This document shows, in pieces, positions 8,243 through 15,175 of a stretch of 64,000 nt of DNA. Positions within the stretch are counted from its first letter, which is position 1. Each line of letters opens with the position of its first letter. The position numbers and the translations under genes were made by a program. This stretch comes from Chengkuizengella axinellae. Its GTDB lineage: Bacteria > Bacillota > Bacilli > Paenibacillales > KCTC-33759. The stretch spans positions 62,001-126,000 of the forward strand of contig NZ_JAVAMP010000008.1 of the NCBI RefSeq assembly GCF_030730905.1, read 5' to 3'. The notes below the pieces were generated by a model. It was given only the letters and a program-made list of their open reading frames with translations. It was not told where the DNA came from and did not search any database.

Positions 8243-8391
8243 TTAACTATTTCCATCAGTTGAACCTAAATCGATAATTATTATATTAGCGATTGACGAT
8301 AAGCATCTTGCTAGTTCTTCTTTTTCATCTTTTACATTCATACAAGACTTATTGAAGCGTTGACCACACTCTGTTTCCCCTTACCAGACAT
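8243..8391 (-). pseudogene. 5' stub of a third GT2-TPR glycosyltransferase (frameshifted)
   Basis: On the reverse strand an ATG at 8389-8391 with AAAGG upstream opens a frame that soon stops. The DNA that follows encodes, across a 1-nt deletion (CTTTGT reduced to CTTGT), NASISL - MNVKDEKEELARCLSSIAN and then IIIIDLGSTDG. This is nearly the N-terminus of the intact glycosyltransferase at 8543-9649 (AAISLCMNVRDEEEVLERCL). An in-frame-like deletion near VDE and a stop after GSTDGNS finish it. Only about 45 codons remain. The first codons (MSGKGK) look more like a P gene, so the stub may be a recombination product of a P-gene 5' end with a glycosyltransferase gene. It still has a sigma-K-like promoter. 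Confidence 0.8.
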
Positions 8392-8410
8392 CCTTTCTTT
8401 TGCTATGATT

Positions 8411-8441
8411 TATTGTATTCAATAGAGTGTTTATTCGTATG
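8411..8441 (-). promoter_or_regulatory. Sigma-K-like promoter of the glycosyltransferase stub
   Basis: Reverse strand CATAC (8437-8441), 17-nt spacer, AATACAATA (8411-8419; CATANNNTA with one mismatch). The sequence around CATACGAATAA is nearly identical to that before P3. The stub ATG is only 20 nt from the -10 box rather than the 31-32 nt seen before P genes. Confidence 0.65.
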
Positions 8442-8475
8442 GTTGAATGTCTTTTGTTTTCAAGCTCTTATCAAA

Positions 8476-8483
8476 AATGTGCT
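8476..8483 (-). promoter_or_regulatory. Conserved AGCACATT box
   Basis: AGCACATT on the reverse strand lies 39 nt upstream of the CATAC element of the stub promoter. The same box at the same distance is found before P3. Its binding protein is unknown. Confidence 0.5.
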
Positions 8484-8542
8484 TACTACTATATAGATTT
8501 AAATATCATTTTCCATTTCATATAAGATCTTCATTAGAATTT

Positions 8543-9649
8543 TCACTTTTCAGCGTTTCTTTGTTCAATTTTTATTTTCAATTCTTCCAACAACGTCTCA
8601 TTACCTTTTACATAAGAATTGTTTGGAATATAAGTCGCAGCAATATCATTATGCTTTTTAGCTTCGTTATAATTCCCTTGTGACAAATAACATGTACATA
8701 ATTGTATGTGTGGGAACCATGTGTAATAATGTGGTTTGATAAACGTACTCTTCGTTGGAAAGTCAGTTGCCGTGGCTATTTTAAACCAACTGATCGTTTG
8801 TTCAATCTCTTTTTTAAGGTAATAAATGTAAGCTAGTTTACAACAAATTTCTGCTCTAGGAGAATTTATTTTGAATGTGTGCAAGCAACAAAGGATGGCT
8901 TGATCTAATTCGTTAAAATAAGTATGGCAATCTGCAAGCTGCCCGTATGCATAGATATTACATTCATCATTCGATGTGTTTTCATTCAGATATTTTTGAT
9001 ACCATTCCTTCGCTTCTTTATATTGTTTATGGCTTATACATTCATTTGCATAGTAAAACAGGTCTTCCACAGATAAATTTTTCCCCTGCTCAATCAAGCT
9101 TTCATAGGTTTTTAAAGTGCGATCTGTATGAAGTTTATTTTTCTTATGATGGATGACTATATTAGTGATGAATTCTTCTGTGTCGGAGTAATCCAGTTTA
9201 GCATGGACTAGTCCTTTCCATTTAAAATTGCACGCTCTTCTAACAATATTGTTACGATATTGTGTTAGAATTGGGTTCCCTTCAGCATTATAGCTGTATT
9301 GATATTCCATAACTACAACATCCATTTTATAAGTGGCAAGATTTTTTTTGAATTCTAATATTTGCTTCTGGCTCTTTTCCGGCACAACATCATCCGCGTC
9401 CAACCACATAATATATTCTTTTGTTGCTTTTGAAAAAGAGAAGTTTCGTGCTTCAGAAAAATCTCCCTTCCACTCAAAATCATAAATTTTATCTGTATAT
9501 TTCTTTGCTATCTCTTTCGTTCGATCGGTGGAGCCTGAATCAACAATAATGATTTCATCTACTATATGAGCGATAGACGATAAACATCGTTCTAATACTT
9601 CTTCCTCATCTCTTACATTCATACAAAGACTTATTGCAGCACTGTTCAT
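8543..9649 (-). CDS. GT2 glycosyltransferase with TPR-like C-terminal half (GT-A)
   Basis: The 368-residue protein begins with a family 2 catalytic domain: ISLCMNVRDEEEVLERCLSS, DEIIIVDSGSTDRTKEIA and MWLDADDVVPE, whose DxD-type acidic cluster binds the metal and nucleotide-sugar. The C-terminal half (about 190-368) is helical with TPR-like repeats such as ECISHKQYKEAKEWYQKYL and CYLSQGNYNEAKKHND. The architecture (GT2 plus TPR) is that of SunS-type peptide glycosyltransferases and related enzymes that modify proteins, so a P protein is a plausible acceptor; this is inference. It is strongly similar to the gene at 15176-16276. It lies 104 nt downstream of P2 and probably belongs to the P3-P2 transcript. 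Confidence 0.88.
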   Translation of the reverse strand: MNSAAISLCMNVRDEEEVLERCLSSIAHIVDEIIIVDSGSTDRTKEIAKKYTDKIYDFEWKGDFSEARNFSFSKATKEYIMWLDADDVVPEKSQKQILEFKKNLATYKMDVVVMEYQYSYNAEGNPILTQYRNNIVRRACNFKWKGLVHAKLDYSDTEEFITNIVIHHKKNKLHTDRTLKTYESLIEQGKNLSVEDLFYYANECISHKQYKEAKEWYQKYLNENTSNDECNIYAYGQLADCHTYFNELDQAILCCLHTFKINSPRAEICCKLAYIYYLKKEIEQTISWFKIATATDFPTKSTFIKPHYYTWFPHIQLCTCYLSQGNYNEAKKHNDIAATYIPNNSYVKGNETLLEELKIKIEQRNAEK

Positions 9650-9697
9650 ATTCTAATCCCCTCACATCACTAGTACTGAAAACCATAATAAGATATG

Positions 9698-9728
9698 TCC
9701 TTAGACATAACTTAATTCAATCTAAGGA
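9698..9728. repeat. Inverted repeat between P2 and glycosyltransferase GT-A
   Basis: TCCTTAGA (9698-9705) and TCTAAGGA (9721-9728) are exact complements with a 15-nt loop. It lies in the 104-nt gap after P2 on the reverse-strand transcript. With no strong T-run it may be a partial terminator or a message-stabilising hairpin that lowers glycosyltransferase output relative to P2. Confidence 0.6.
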
Positions 9729-9753
9729 CTTTTACTATCAATTTTATTTTTTA

Positions 9754-10275
9754 TTAATTAGATGATTTATCCTTTTCGCCACAAATTGCATTTAATGTCC
9801 TATTTCCTACGGTACCACTTGAATTATTTTCAAAAGTTTGATCACTGGTTAATCTAAATTTAACCTGATAACAGTTAACGCCAAGTACTGGAGAGGTGTC
9901 ACAAAAAGTAAAGTTGGGTTGATTATTTTGGTTTAATGTTAAAAAATTACTACCTGTAAAATCCACACCATCTAAACCCAACACAAGTGTATTTGAAAGT
10001 GATGATGTCACCGTAGCTTCTGGAATGATTTCATTATTTTTACATAAAGTGTATTCAGCTGTAACGATAGGATCAAACGTAATTTCTTGATCACCAGTTT
10101 CAGGAATAAATGTTACAGTGAGAAACTCATCAGCAGACCAATCCAATTTCACTGTTTTATTTTTATCCTTTACACAAACTTTTACCTCAAGCATAACTTC
10201 AGAATCAGTAGGGATATCTATTACATCAAATCTATTGTTACATACGATCAGAGGATCTTTATTAAATCCAGCCAT
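9754..10275 (-). CDS. P2: putative spore-surface protein of the island's small Cys-rich family (intact)
   Basis: This 173-residue paralogue starts MAGFNKDPLIVC. AAAGGAGGT lies 6 nt before the ATG at 10273-10275, so the upstream in-frame ATG that overlaps the ribosome site is not used. The family anchors are all present: VCVKDKNKTVKLDW, YTLCKNNEIIPEATV, NFTFCDTSP, NCYQVKFRL and RTLNAICGE. It carries one more Cys near the end (AICGE) and a charged tail (EKDKSSN) absent from other members. It follows P3 by 39 nt and precedes GT-A. A function as a structural, possibly glycosylated spore protein is inferred from the promoter and neighbours. Confidence 0.8.
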   Translation of the reverse strand: MAGFNKDPLIVCNNRFDVIDIPTDSEVMLEVKVCVKDKNKTVKLDWSADEFLTVTFIPETGDQEITFDPIVTAEYTLCKNNEIIPEATVTSSLSNTLVLGLDGVDFTGSNFLTLNQNNQPNFTFCDTSPVLGVNCYQVKFRLTSDQTFENNSSGTVGNRTLNAICGEKDKSSN

Positions 10276-10314
10276 TAGGTTACCTCCTTTCATTTTTGTA
10301 TGATTTATTTTATC

Positions 10315-10806
10315 TTAATGATCACTAAGAACAACATTCAGAGTTCCTCTACTTACTGTTGCACTACTTATTGCATCATTACTGACTAATCTAGCTTTAA
10401 CTTGATAACAGTTCATGCCAAGCACAGGAGTGTCACAAAAAGTAAGATTCGGTCGATTATCTTGTGTAAAAATTGATGAAGAGAGTGTAAAAGATTCGTC
10501 ACCTGAAATCTCCAATGTAGTTGATTGTGAAAAACTTGATGCTACAGTTCCTTCTTCAATGATCTGATCATTTTTACAAAGGGTATATTCAGCCTCAGTA
10601 TCAAGATTTAAAGTCACTGGGTTACCTCCAGTGGATGGATTATTCGCTGTAAGTTGCTCTTGAACTGACCAATCAAGCTTCACTGTTTTATTCGGCTCCT
10701 TAACACAAATTTTTGTTTCAAGAATCACTTCTTCTGTTGGAGTCAAAGGTGTCACTTCATCTAAAGACCCACATTCAATTTGAAGTACTTTTTTAAAACC
10801 TGAGAT
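10315..10806 (-). pseudogene. P3: spore-surface family gene whose start codon has become ATC
   Basis: The frame encodes SGFKKVLQIECGSLDEV, then ICVKEPNKTVKLDWSV, YTLCKNDQ, LTFCDTPVLGMNCYQVKARL and GTLNVVLSD, so it is otherwise complete. The position equivalent to the paralogues' ATG is ATC (10804-10806). It follows GGAGG by 7 nt and lies 31 nt from the -10 box, the same spacing as in P5 and P6. The next possible in-frame start is a GTG at 10753-10755, which would remove the first conserved Cys and has no good ribosome site. So P3 is either silenced, weakly started at ATC, or N-terminally shortened (146 residues). The downstream body shows no other lesion, so the change looks recent. Confidence 0.75.
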
Positions 10807-10836
10807 TCACTCACCTCCTTTATTTCTGTATGGTGT

Positions 10837-10867
10837 TATTTTATTCAATTACAACCTTATTCGTATG
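10837..10867 (-). promoter_or_regulatory. Sigma-K-like promoter of the P3-P2(-GT-A) unit
   Basis: Reverse strand CATAC (10863-10867), 17-nt spacer ending in TTG, then AATAAAATA (10837-10845). It is preceded by GACGTTCATC and an AGCACATT box 39 nt upstream. Confidence 0.7.
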
Positions 10868-10901
10868 GATGAACGTCCCATCTCCAGAAATCAACAAAAA
10901 A

Positions 10902-10909
10902 AATGTGCT
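10902..10909 (-). promoter_or_regulatory. Conserved AGCACATT box
   Basis: AGCACATT on the reverse strand, 39 nt upstream of the CATAC element of the P3 promoter. Confidence 0.5.
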
Positions 10910-10981
10910 AATCACCAACCTAAAATCATTCAAAAAAATCACTCTTACAAAAAAATTATGAATGAAAGTACTCTAAGAGGT

Positions 10982-11009
10982 ACACATTTATTTATGGCGT
11001 TATATTATA
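10982..11009 (+). promoter_or_regulatory. Possible sigma-K-like promoter of the CDP-sugar operon
   Basis: AC at 10982-10983, then 17 nt, then TATATTATA (11001-11009), one mismatch from CATANNNTA. It is weaker than the other sites and the region is AT-rich, so this is a candidate only. The rfbF start is 44 nt downstream. Confidence 0.4.
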
Positions 11010-11052
11010 TATTGTTATGTAAGAAATTTAAGCAGTTAAGGGGGAAACATCA

Positions 11053-11832
11053 TTGAGAGTAGTCATTTTAGCAGGAGGATTTGGTACAAGAATTAGTGAA
11101 GAAAGTTATTTGTTGCCTAAACCGATGATCGAAATTGGTGAGAGACCAATGTTGTGGCATATCATGAAATACTACTCACATTTTGGTTATAACGATTTTG
11201 TAATATGTTGCGGATATAAGCAATATGTGATCAAATCTTTTTTTTCTGATTACTTTTTACATTTGTCTGATGTCACTTTTGATTTTACCACTGAAAATAA
11301 AATGATCTTTCATAACAATAAAACAGAACCTTGGAAAGTCACATTAATAGATACTGGACTTCATACGATGACAGGTGGACGAATAAAGCGGATCAAAGAT
11401 TATATCGAAGATCGGACCTTTATGTTAACTTACGGAGATGGTCTTTCGAATGTGAATATAAAAGAAACAGTGGAGTTTCATAAATCTCATGGAAAAAAAG
11501 CTACAATCACGGCCATTCAACCTAGTGGACGTTTTGGTATGGCGCATATTGATGAATATGAAAATGTGACAAGTTTTAATGAAAAGCCTAAAGAATCAGG
11601 GAGTTGGATAAATGGAGGTTTTATGATTTTAAACACGAAGATTATGGACTATATTGAAGGTGATGAAACCATTTTAGAACAGAAACCGTTAGAGACTCTT
11701 GCTAAGAATGGTCAGCTTAAGGCTTTTAGACATCAAGGATTCTGGCAATGTATGGACACTAAGAGAGATAAGGAATTACTAGAGAATCTTTGGAGGACTA
11801 AACAGGCACCTTGGAAAGTGTGGGCATCGTGA
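11053..11832 (+). CDS. rfbF: Glucose-1-phosphate cytidylyltransferase
   Basis: The 259-residue enzyme joins CTP and glucose-1-phosphate to CDP-glucose, the first step to CDP-linked deoxysugars. It shows the nucleotidyltransferase signature ILAGGFGTRI, with LPKPMIEIGERPMLWHIMKYYSHFG and GYKQYVIKSFF, all typical of RfbF rather than RmlA. Length is normal for the family. The start is TTG at 11053 with AGGGGG upstream. The stop overlaps the next gene's GTG start (GTGA), so rfbF and rfbG are translationally coupled. Confidence 0.93.
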   Translation: MRVVILAGGFGTRISEESYLLPKPMIEIGERPMLWHIMKYYSHFGYNDFVICCGYKQYVIKSFFSDYFLHLSDVTFDFTTENKMIFHNNKTEPWKVTLIDTGLHTMTGGRIKRIKDYIEDRTFMLTYGDGLSNVNIKETVEFHKSHGKKATITAIQPSGRFGMAHIDEYENVTSFNEKPKESGSWINGGFMILNTKIMDYIEGDETILEQKPLETLAKNGQLKAFRHQGFWQCMDTKRDKELLENLWRTKQAPWKVWAS

Positions 11833-12899
11833 AGCTAAGTTTCTATAAAGATAAAAAAATATTCGTGACTGGTCATACTGGATTTAAAGGGACCTGGTTG
11901 TGCAAAATGCTTATCAATGCAGGAGCAGAAGTAACGGGATACGCTCTGAAACCACCTACAAACCCAAGTTTATTTGAACTTAGTAGTATAGAAAATGAAA
12001 TGGAGTCAATCATTCATAATATCCGAGATATTAAACATCTTGAACAAGCTTTTAGTAAAGCACAACCTGAGATTGTGATTCACTTAGCCGCTCAACCTTT
12101 GGTACTGGAATCTTATGCACTTCCTCATCAAACCTATGAAACAAACATTATGGGAACAGTGAATTTGCTAGAATGTATTCGTAAAAATAATTCCGTTCAA
12201 TCGGTGCTTGTAGTAACTACTGACAAAGTATACGAGAATAACGAATGGATTTGGGGTTATAGAGAGAATGACACACTTGGAGGGCACGATCCTTACTCTA
12301 GCAGTAAGTCTTGTTCTGAGTTAATCACGAATAGTTACAATAGGTCATATTTTATTGATCGTAATATCGCAATTTCAACTGTAAGGGCTGGAAATGTGAT
12401 TGGTGGTGGTGATTTTGCAAAGAATAGAATCGTGCCAGATTGTATTCGTGCAGCGGAGAAAAATACAACAATCATTGTTCGAAATCCAAATTCTAAAAGG
12501 CATTATCAGCATGTTATAGAAGCACTTTATGCTTATTTAATGATTATTCAAAAGCAATATAACAACCTAGAGGTTTCAAGCTCTTATAACGTAGCTCCAG
12601 ACGACAGCAACTGTATCTCTACTATTACATTAGTGTGTTTATTTTGTGAAAAATGGAAAGAAGCAACGGAGATAAAACTAAATTGGAGTAATTCTACTAG
12701 TGAAACAGCTTCTCATGAATCAACCTATCTCATATTAGACAATTCTAAATTCAAACATGTTTTTAATTGGCAATCCAAGTGGAGTGTAGATACATCAATT
12801 AAAAAAACAATAGAATGGACAATTGCATATTTAGCAAATGAAAATATTTCTTCTGTAATGGATAAACAAATCTTAGATTTTATTAATGATAAGAAATAA
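11829..12899 (+). CDS. rfbG: CDP-glucose 4,6-dehydratase
   Basis: This extended SDR enzyme (356 residues from the GTG) converts CDP-glucose to CDP-4-keto-6-deoxyglucose. It shows FVTGHTGFKGTWLCKML (NAD-binding GxxGxxG), VIHLAAQPLV, TTDKVYEN and the catalytic DPYSSSK (YxxxK), all diagnostic for RfbG. A longer TTG start at 11811 is possible. I prefer the GTG at 11829, because it overlaps the rfbF stop and gives the usual short N-terminus. Confidence 0.92.
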   Translation: MKLSFYKDKKIFVTGHTGFKGTWLCKMLINAGAEVTGYALKPPTNPSLFELSSIENEMESIIHNIRDIKHLEQAFSKAQPEIVIHLAAQPLVLESYALPHQTYETNIMGTVNLLECIRKNNSVQSVLVVTTDKVYENNEWIWGYRENDTLGGHDPYSSSKSCSELITNSYNRSYFIDRNIAISTVRAGNVIGGGDFAKNRIVPDCIRAAEKNTTIIVRNPNSKRHYQHVIEALYAYLMIIQKQYNNLEVSSSYNVAPDDSNCISTITLVCLFCEKWKEATEIKLNWSNSTSETASHESTYLILDNSKFKHVFNWQSKWSVDTSIKKTIEWTIAYLANENISSVMDKQILDFINDKK

Positions 12900-12918
12900 G
12901 TTTAAGAAGGGGATTTAT

Positions 12919-13842
12919 GTGAAGAAAGCCATAGTAACTGGAGCAAATGGATTCATTGGGAGTCATGTTGTAAAAGAACTAATAAATCAAAATGTAGAAG
13001 TTATCGCTGTAGTAAGAAGTCCAAAATCAAATCTAATACCATTAGCAGGAATTAAAAACATCAAAACCGTTTATTGTGACCTTAGTGATATCGGTTATTT
13101 AATTCAGAAAATCAAAGATAGAGACATCGATACATTTTATCACTTTGCATGGGAAGGATGTGCTGGTCATTCTCGAACTAATGAGCTGATACAAACTCAA
13201 AATGCTTTATGGACTACTAATAGTGTGAAAGTCGCTAAAGAACTTCGATGCAAAAAATTTGTTGGAGCAGGCAGTATCATGGAAAAAGATACTTTTTCTG
13301 CTGTATTTAAACATGAAAACAAACCGATTAAGGATTATATTTATGGTGCTAGTAAATTGAATGCACATTGCCTCAGTAAAACTGTTGCAGCTCAATTAGA
13401 TATAGAGCATGTGTGGGGAATCATTACAAACGCTTACGGTCCAGGAGACTGTTCACCTCGTTTCATCAATATCACAATTCGAAAAATCATCCATAACGAA
13501 CCTTTGGTATTTACAAAAGCAACACAAATTTATGACTTCATCTATATTACAGATGTCGCAAAGGCTTTTTACAAGATCGGAACAAGTGGAAAACCGTTCT
13601 GTAATTACATTATAGGAAGCTCTAATGCCAAACCACTAAAACAATTTATTATAGAAATGCAGCAGACTTTAGCACCAAAAAGAGAATTACGTTTTGGAAC
13701 CCTGCCTTATACTGGGGGAAACATATCTATCGATCAATTTAATACTGAAGAGATTGAAAAAGATACCGGTTTTAGTGCCAATATATCTTTTTCCGAAGGG
13801 ATCATTAAAACCATGAACTGGTATAAGGATAATCTAAATTAA
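12919..13842 (+). CDS. NAD-dependent epimerase/dehydratase family protein (CDP-sugar tailoring)
   Basis: This 307-residue extended SDR protein has TGANGFIGSHVVKEL (dinucleotide loop), FYHFAWEGCAGHS, and YGASKLN (catalytic Tyr-x3-Lys). As third gene of the rfbF-rfbG operon it most likely reduces or epimerises the CDP-4-keto-6-deoxy intermediate to a final sugar (abequose, paratose or 6-deoxygulose type). The exact product cannot be told. AAGGGG precedes the GTG at 12919. Its stop is only 2 nt from the stop of the convergent P4 gene. Confidence 0.82.
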   Translation: MKKAIVTGANGFIGSHVVKELINQNVEVIAVVRSPKSNLIPLAGIKNIKTVYCDLSDIGYLIQKIKDRDIDTFYHFAWEGCAGHSRTNELIQTQNALWTTNSVKVAKELRCKKFVGAGSIMEKDTFSAVFKHENKPIKDYIYGASKLNAHCLSKTVAAQLDIEHVWGIITNAYGPGDCSPRFINITIRKIIHNEPLVFTKATQIYDFIYITDVAKAFYKIGTSGKPFCNYIIGSSNAKPLKQFIIEMQQTLAPKRELRFGTLPYTGGNISIDQFNTEEIEKDTGFSANISFSEGIIKTMNWYKDNLN

Positions 13843-13844
13843 AA

Positions 13845-14356
13845 TTAATCGCCAAGTATTGCATTTAGATTTCCAGAAAATAAACGGGCACTTGAATCAA
13901 TCATATTACTAGTTAATCTAGCTTTAACAATTAATTTTGCTTTTATTTGATAGCAGTTTATACCCAGTGTAGGAGTCTCGTCACAGAACGTAAGATTCGG
14001 TTCGTTGTCTTGTGAAAAAGAAGAAATATAACGTTCAAATGAATCATTTAAGAAGAAAATATCCGTAGTATTCGACAAACTTGAAGTTACTGTTGCTTCC
14101 ATAATTAGTTGATTATTTTTAAAGAGCGTATATTCAACAGAAGCAGTCGGACTTACAATAAATATCTTCCCGTCACCTGAATCGTCTGCTCTAAGGTTTT
14201 CTTCTACAAACCAATCCAGTTTCACTACTTGATTTGGATCCTTTACACAAACTTTAACTTCTAGAATTACCTGATCATTACCATCCAATTGAATGGGATT
14301 GTTTATATTAAAAAAAGAGTCACAATCGACCTGATTATCTTTTTTTAACTTGACAT
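13845..14356 (-). pseudogene. P4: spore-surface family gene with a 1-nt deletion at codon 4
   Basis: From the ATG at 14354-14356 (AGGAGG upstream) the frame reads Met-Ser-Ser and then TAA. Adding one T after AGTT restores a frame that runs through KKDNQVDCDSFF, NNPIQLDGNDQVILEVKVCVKD and on to the stop, matching P5 almost residue by residue. The remaining open frame could start at an internal ATG (14286-14288, MDGNDQVIL, 147 residues) and would lack the first conserved Cys. Other oddities: LFKNN replaces LCKNN, and about 6 residues (KAKLIV/KARLTS) are duplicated after NCYQI. It lies 74 nt downstream of P5, probably on one transcript. Confidence 0.75.
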
Positions 14357-14429
14357 TGCTTTGCCTCCTTACTCAAATTTACAGAGTTTCCTCGATATGA
14401 TGAATCCCATTTCACCATAATTCATTTAT

Positions 14430-14925
14430 CTAGTTACTAATAACACTCAATGTCCCCGAAGTTAATAACTCGAACTGATTATCACTGGAGGATCTCGCTT
14501 TCACTTGATAAAGGTTTATCCCCGCTACTGGTGAGTCACAAAAAGTACTGTTTGGTTGATTATTTAGCGAAAAACCTGATGAATATAAGTTATAAGTTTA
14601 ATGTTCCACCTAGAAGTTCAATGTCTGTGGTATTAGTAAAGCTAGACTGTATAGTTGTTTCTTGAATCGGTAGATTATTTTTACAGAGGGTGAATATAAC
14701 AGAAGCAGTGGGATCTACAAAAACACTATCGCTCCCACCCAACTGAACCTCGGTTATCGATACCCTTTCATTTACCGACAAGTCGAGTTTCAAAGTTTGA
14801 TTCTGATCCTCTACACAAATCTTTACCTCAAGAATCACCTGATCATTACTATCCAAAACTATCGGATTGTTTGGATCAAAAAAAGAGTCACAACCAATCA
14901 ACCTTCCTTTTTTAAAACTTGACAT
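14430..14925 (-). pseudogene. P5: spore-surface family gene broken by a 7-bp tandem duplication
   Basis: The start is good (AAGGAGG before ATG 14923-14925) and the first 111 codons read MSSFKKGRLIGCDSFF, ICVEDQNQTLKLD, FTLCKNN and on to ELLGGTLNL, then stop. Exactly there the DNA has the 7-bp unit ATAAGTT twice (14585-14591 and 14592-14598). Removing one copy gives an open frame through NLYSSGFSLNNQ, STFCDSPVAGINLYQVKAR and SGTLSVISN to a stop at 14430-14432. The gene was therefore full length until this duplication. A slip back to one copy would restore it. Confidence 0.8.
14585..14598. repeat. 7-bp tandem duplication that interrupts P5
   Basis: ATAAGTTATAAGTT on the + strand, two perfect head-to-tail copies inside the P5 reading frame. 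Confidence 0.9.
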
Positions 14926-14955
14926 TCTTCAACCTCCTTAAAATTTTGTCTAATG

Positions 14956-14986
14956 TATACTATTCAGATAAGATTATGTTTGTATA
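14956..14986 (-). promoter_or_regulatory. Sigma-K-like promoter of P5-P4
   Basis: Reverse strand TATAC (14982-14986), 17 nt, AATAGTATA (14956-14964; CATANNNTA with one mismatch). The -10 box is 31 nt from the P5 start codon. Confidence 0.68.
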
Positions 14987-15010
14987 GATAAATGCCTTTC
15001 CAACTGTATT

Positions 15011-15018
15011 AATGTGCT
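15011..15018 (-). promoter_or_regulatory. Conserved AGCACATT box
   Basis: AGCACATT on the reverse strand, 29 nt upstream of the -35 element of the P5 promoter. That is 10 nt (one helical turn) closer than the boxes before P3 and the stub. Confidence 0.5.
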
Positions 15019-15101
15019 TTTATACCAATACAATAACCATTTTTGCAGGAGGAATTAATTCATCATGAAAAAAATGATCCTTTACAAAAATCTATTTATA
15101 T

Positions 15102-15140
15102 AAAAAAAACGCCAAGCCATTTATATCGAATGCTTAGCGT
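15102..15140 (-). terminator. Terminator of glycosyltransferase GT-B
   Basis: On the reverse strand ACGCTAAGC pairs with GCTTGGCGT (one G-T pair) across a 14-nt loop, followed by eight T residues. It lies 36 nt beyond the GT-B stop. Confidence 0.85.
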
Positions 15141-15175
15141 CTATCTTGTTTAATTCAATTATATTACCATAATTC

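Noticed and set aside
8447-8683. 78-codon + strand frame
   Set aside because: Lies mostly over the 3' end of GT-A on the other strand; hydrophobic appearance comes from the AT-rich antisense.
8543-9649. Calling the GT2-TPR genes sunS
   Set aside because: The architecture is similar, but no sublancin-like precursor, peptide exporter or immunity gene is nearby and the context is spore surface.
9650-9720. Sigma-K promoter directly before GT-A (CATATCTTA)
   Set aside because: The -10 box is a good match, but no AC lies 16-17 nt upstream; GT-A is more likely read through from P2.
10865-11056. 63-codon + strand frame before rfbF
   Set aside because: Begins inside the P3 promoter and overlaps the rfbF start; no ribosome binding site.
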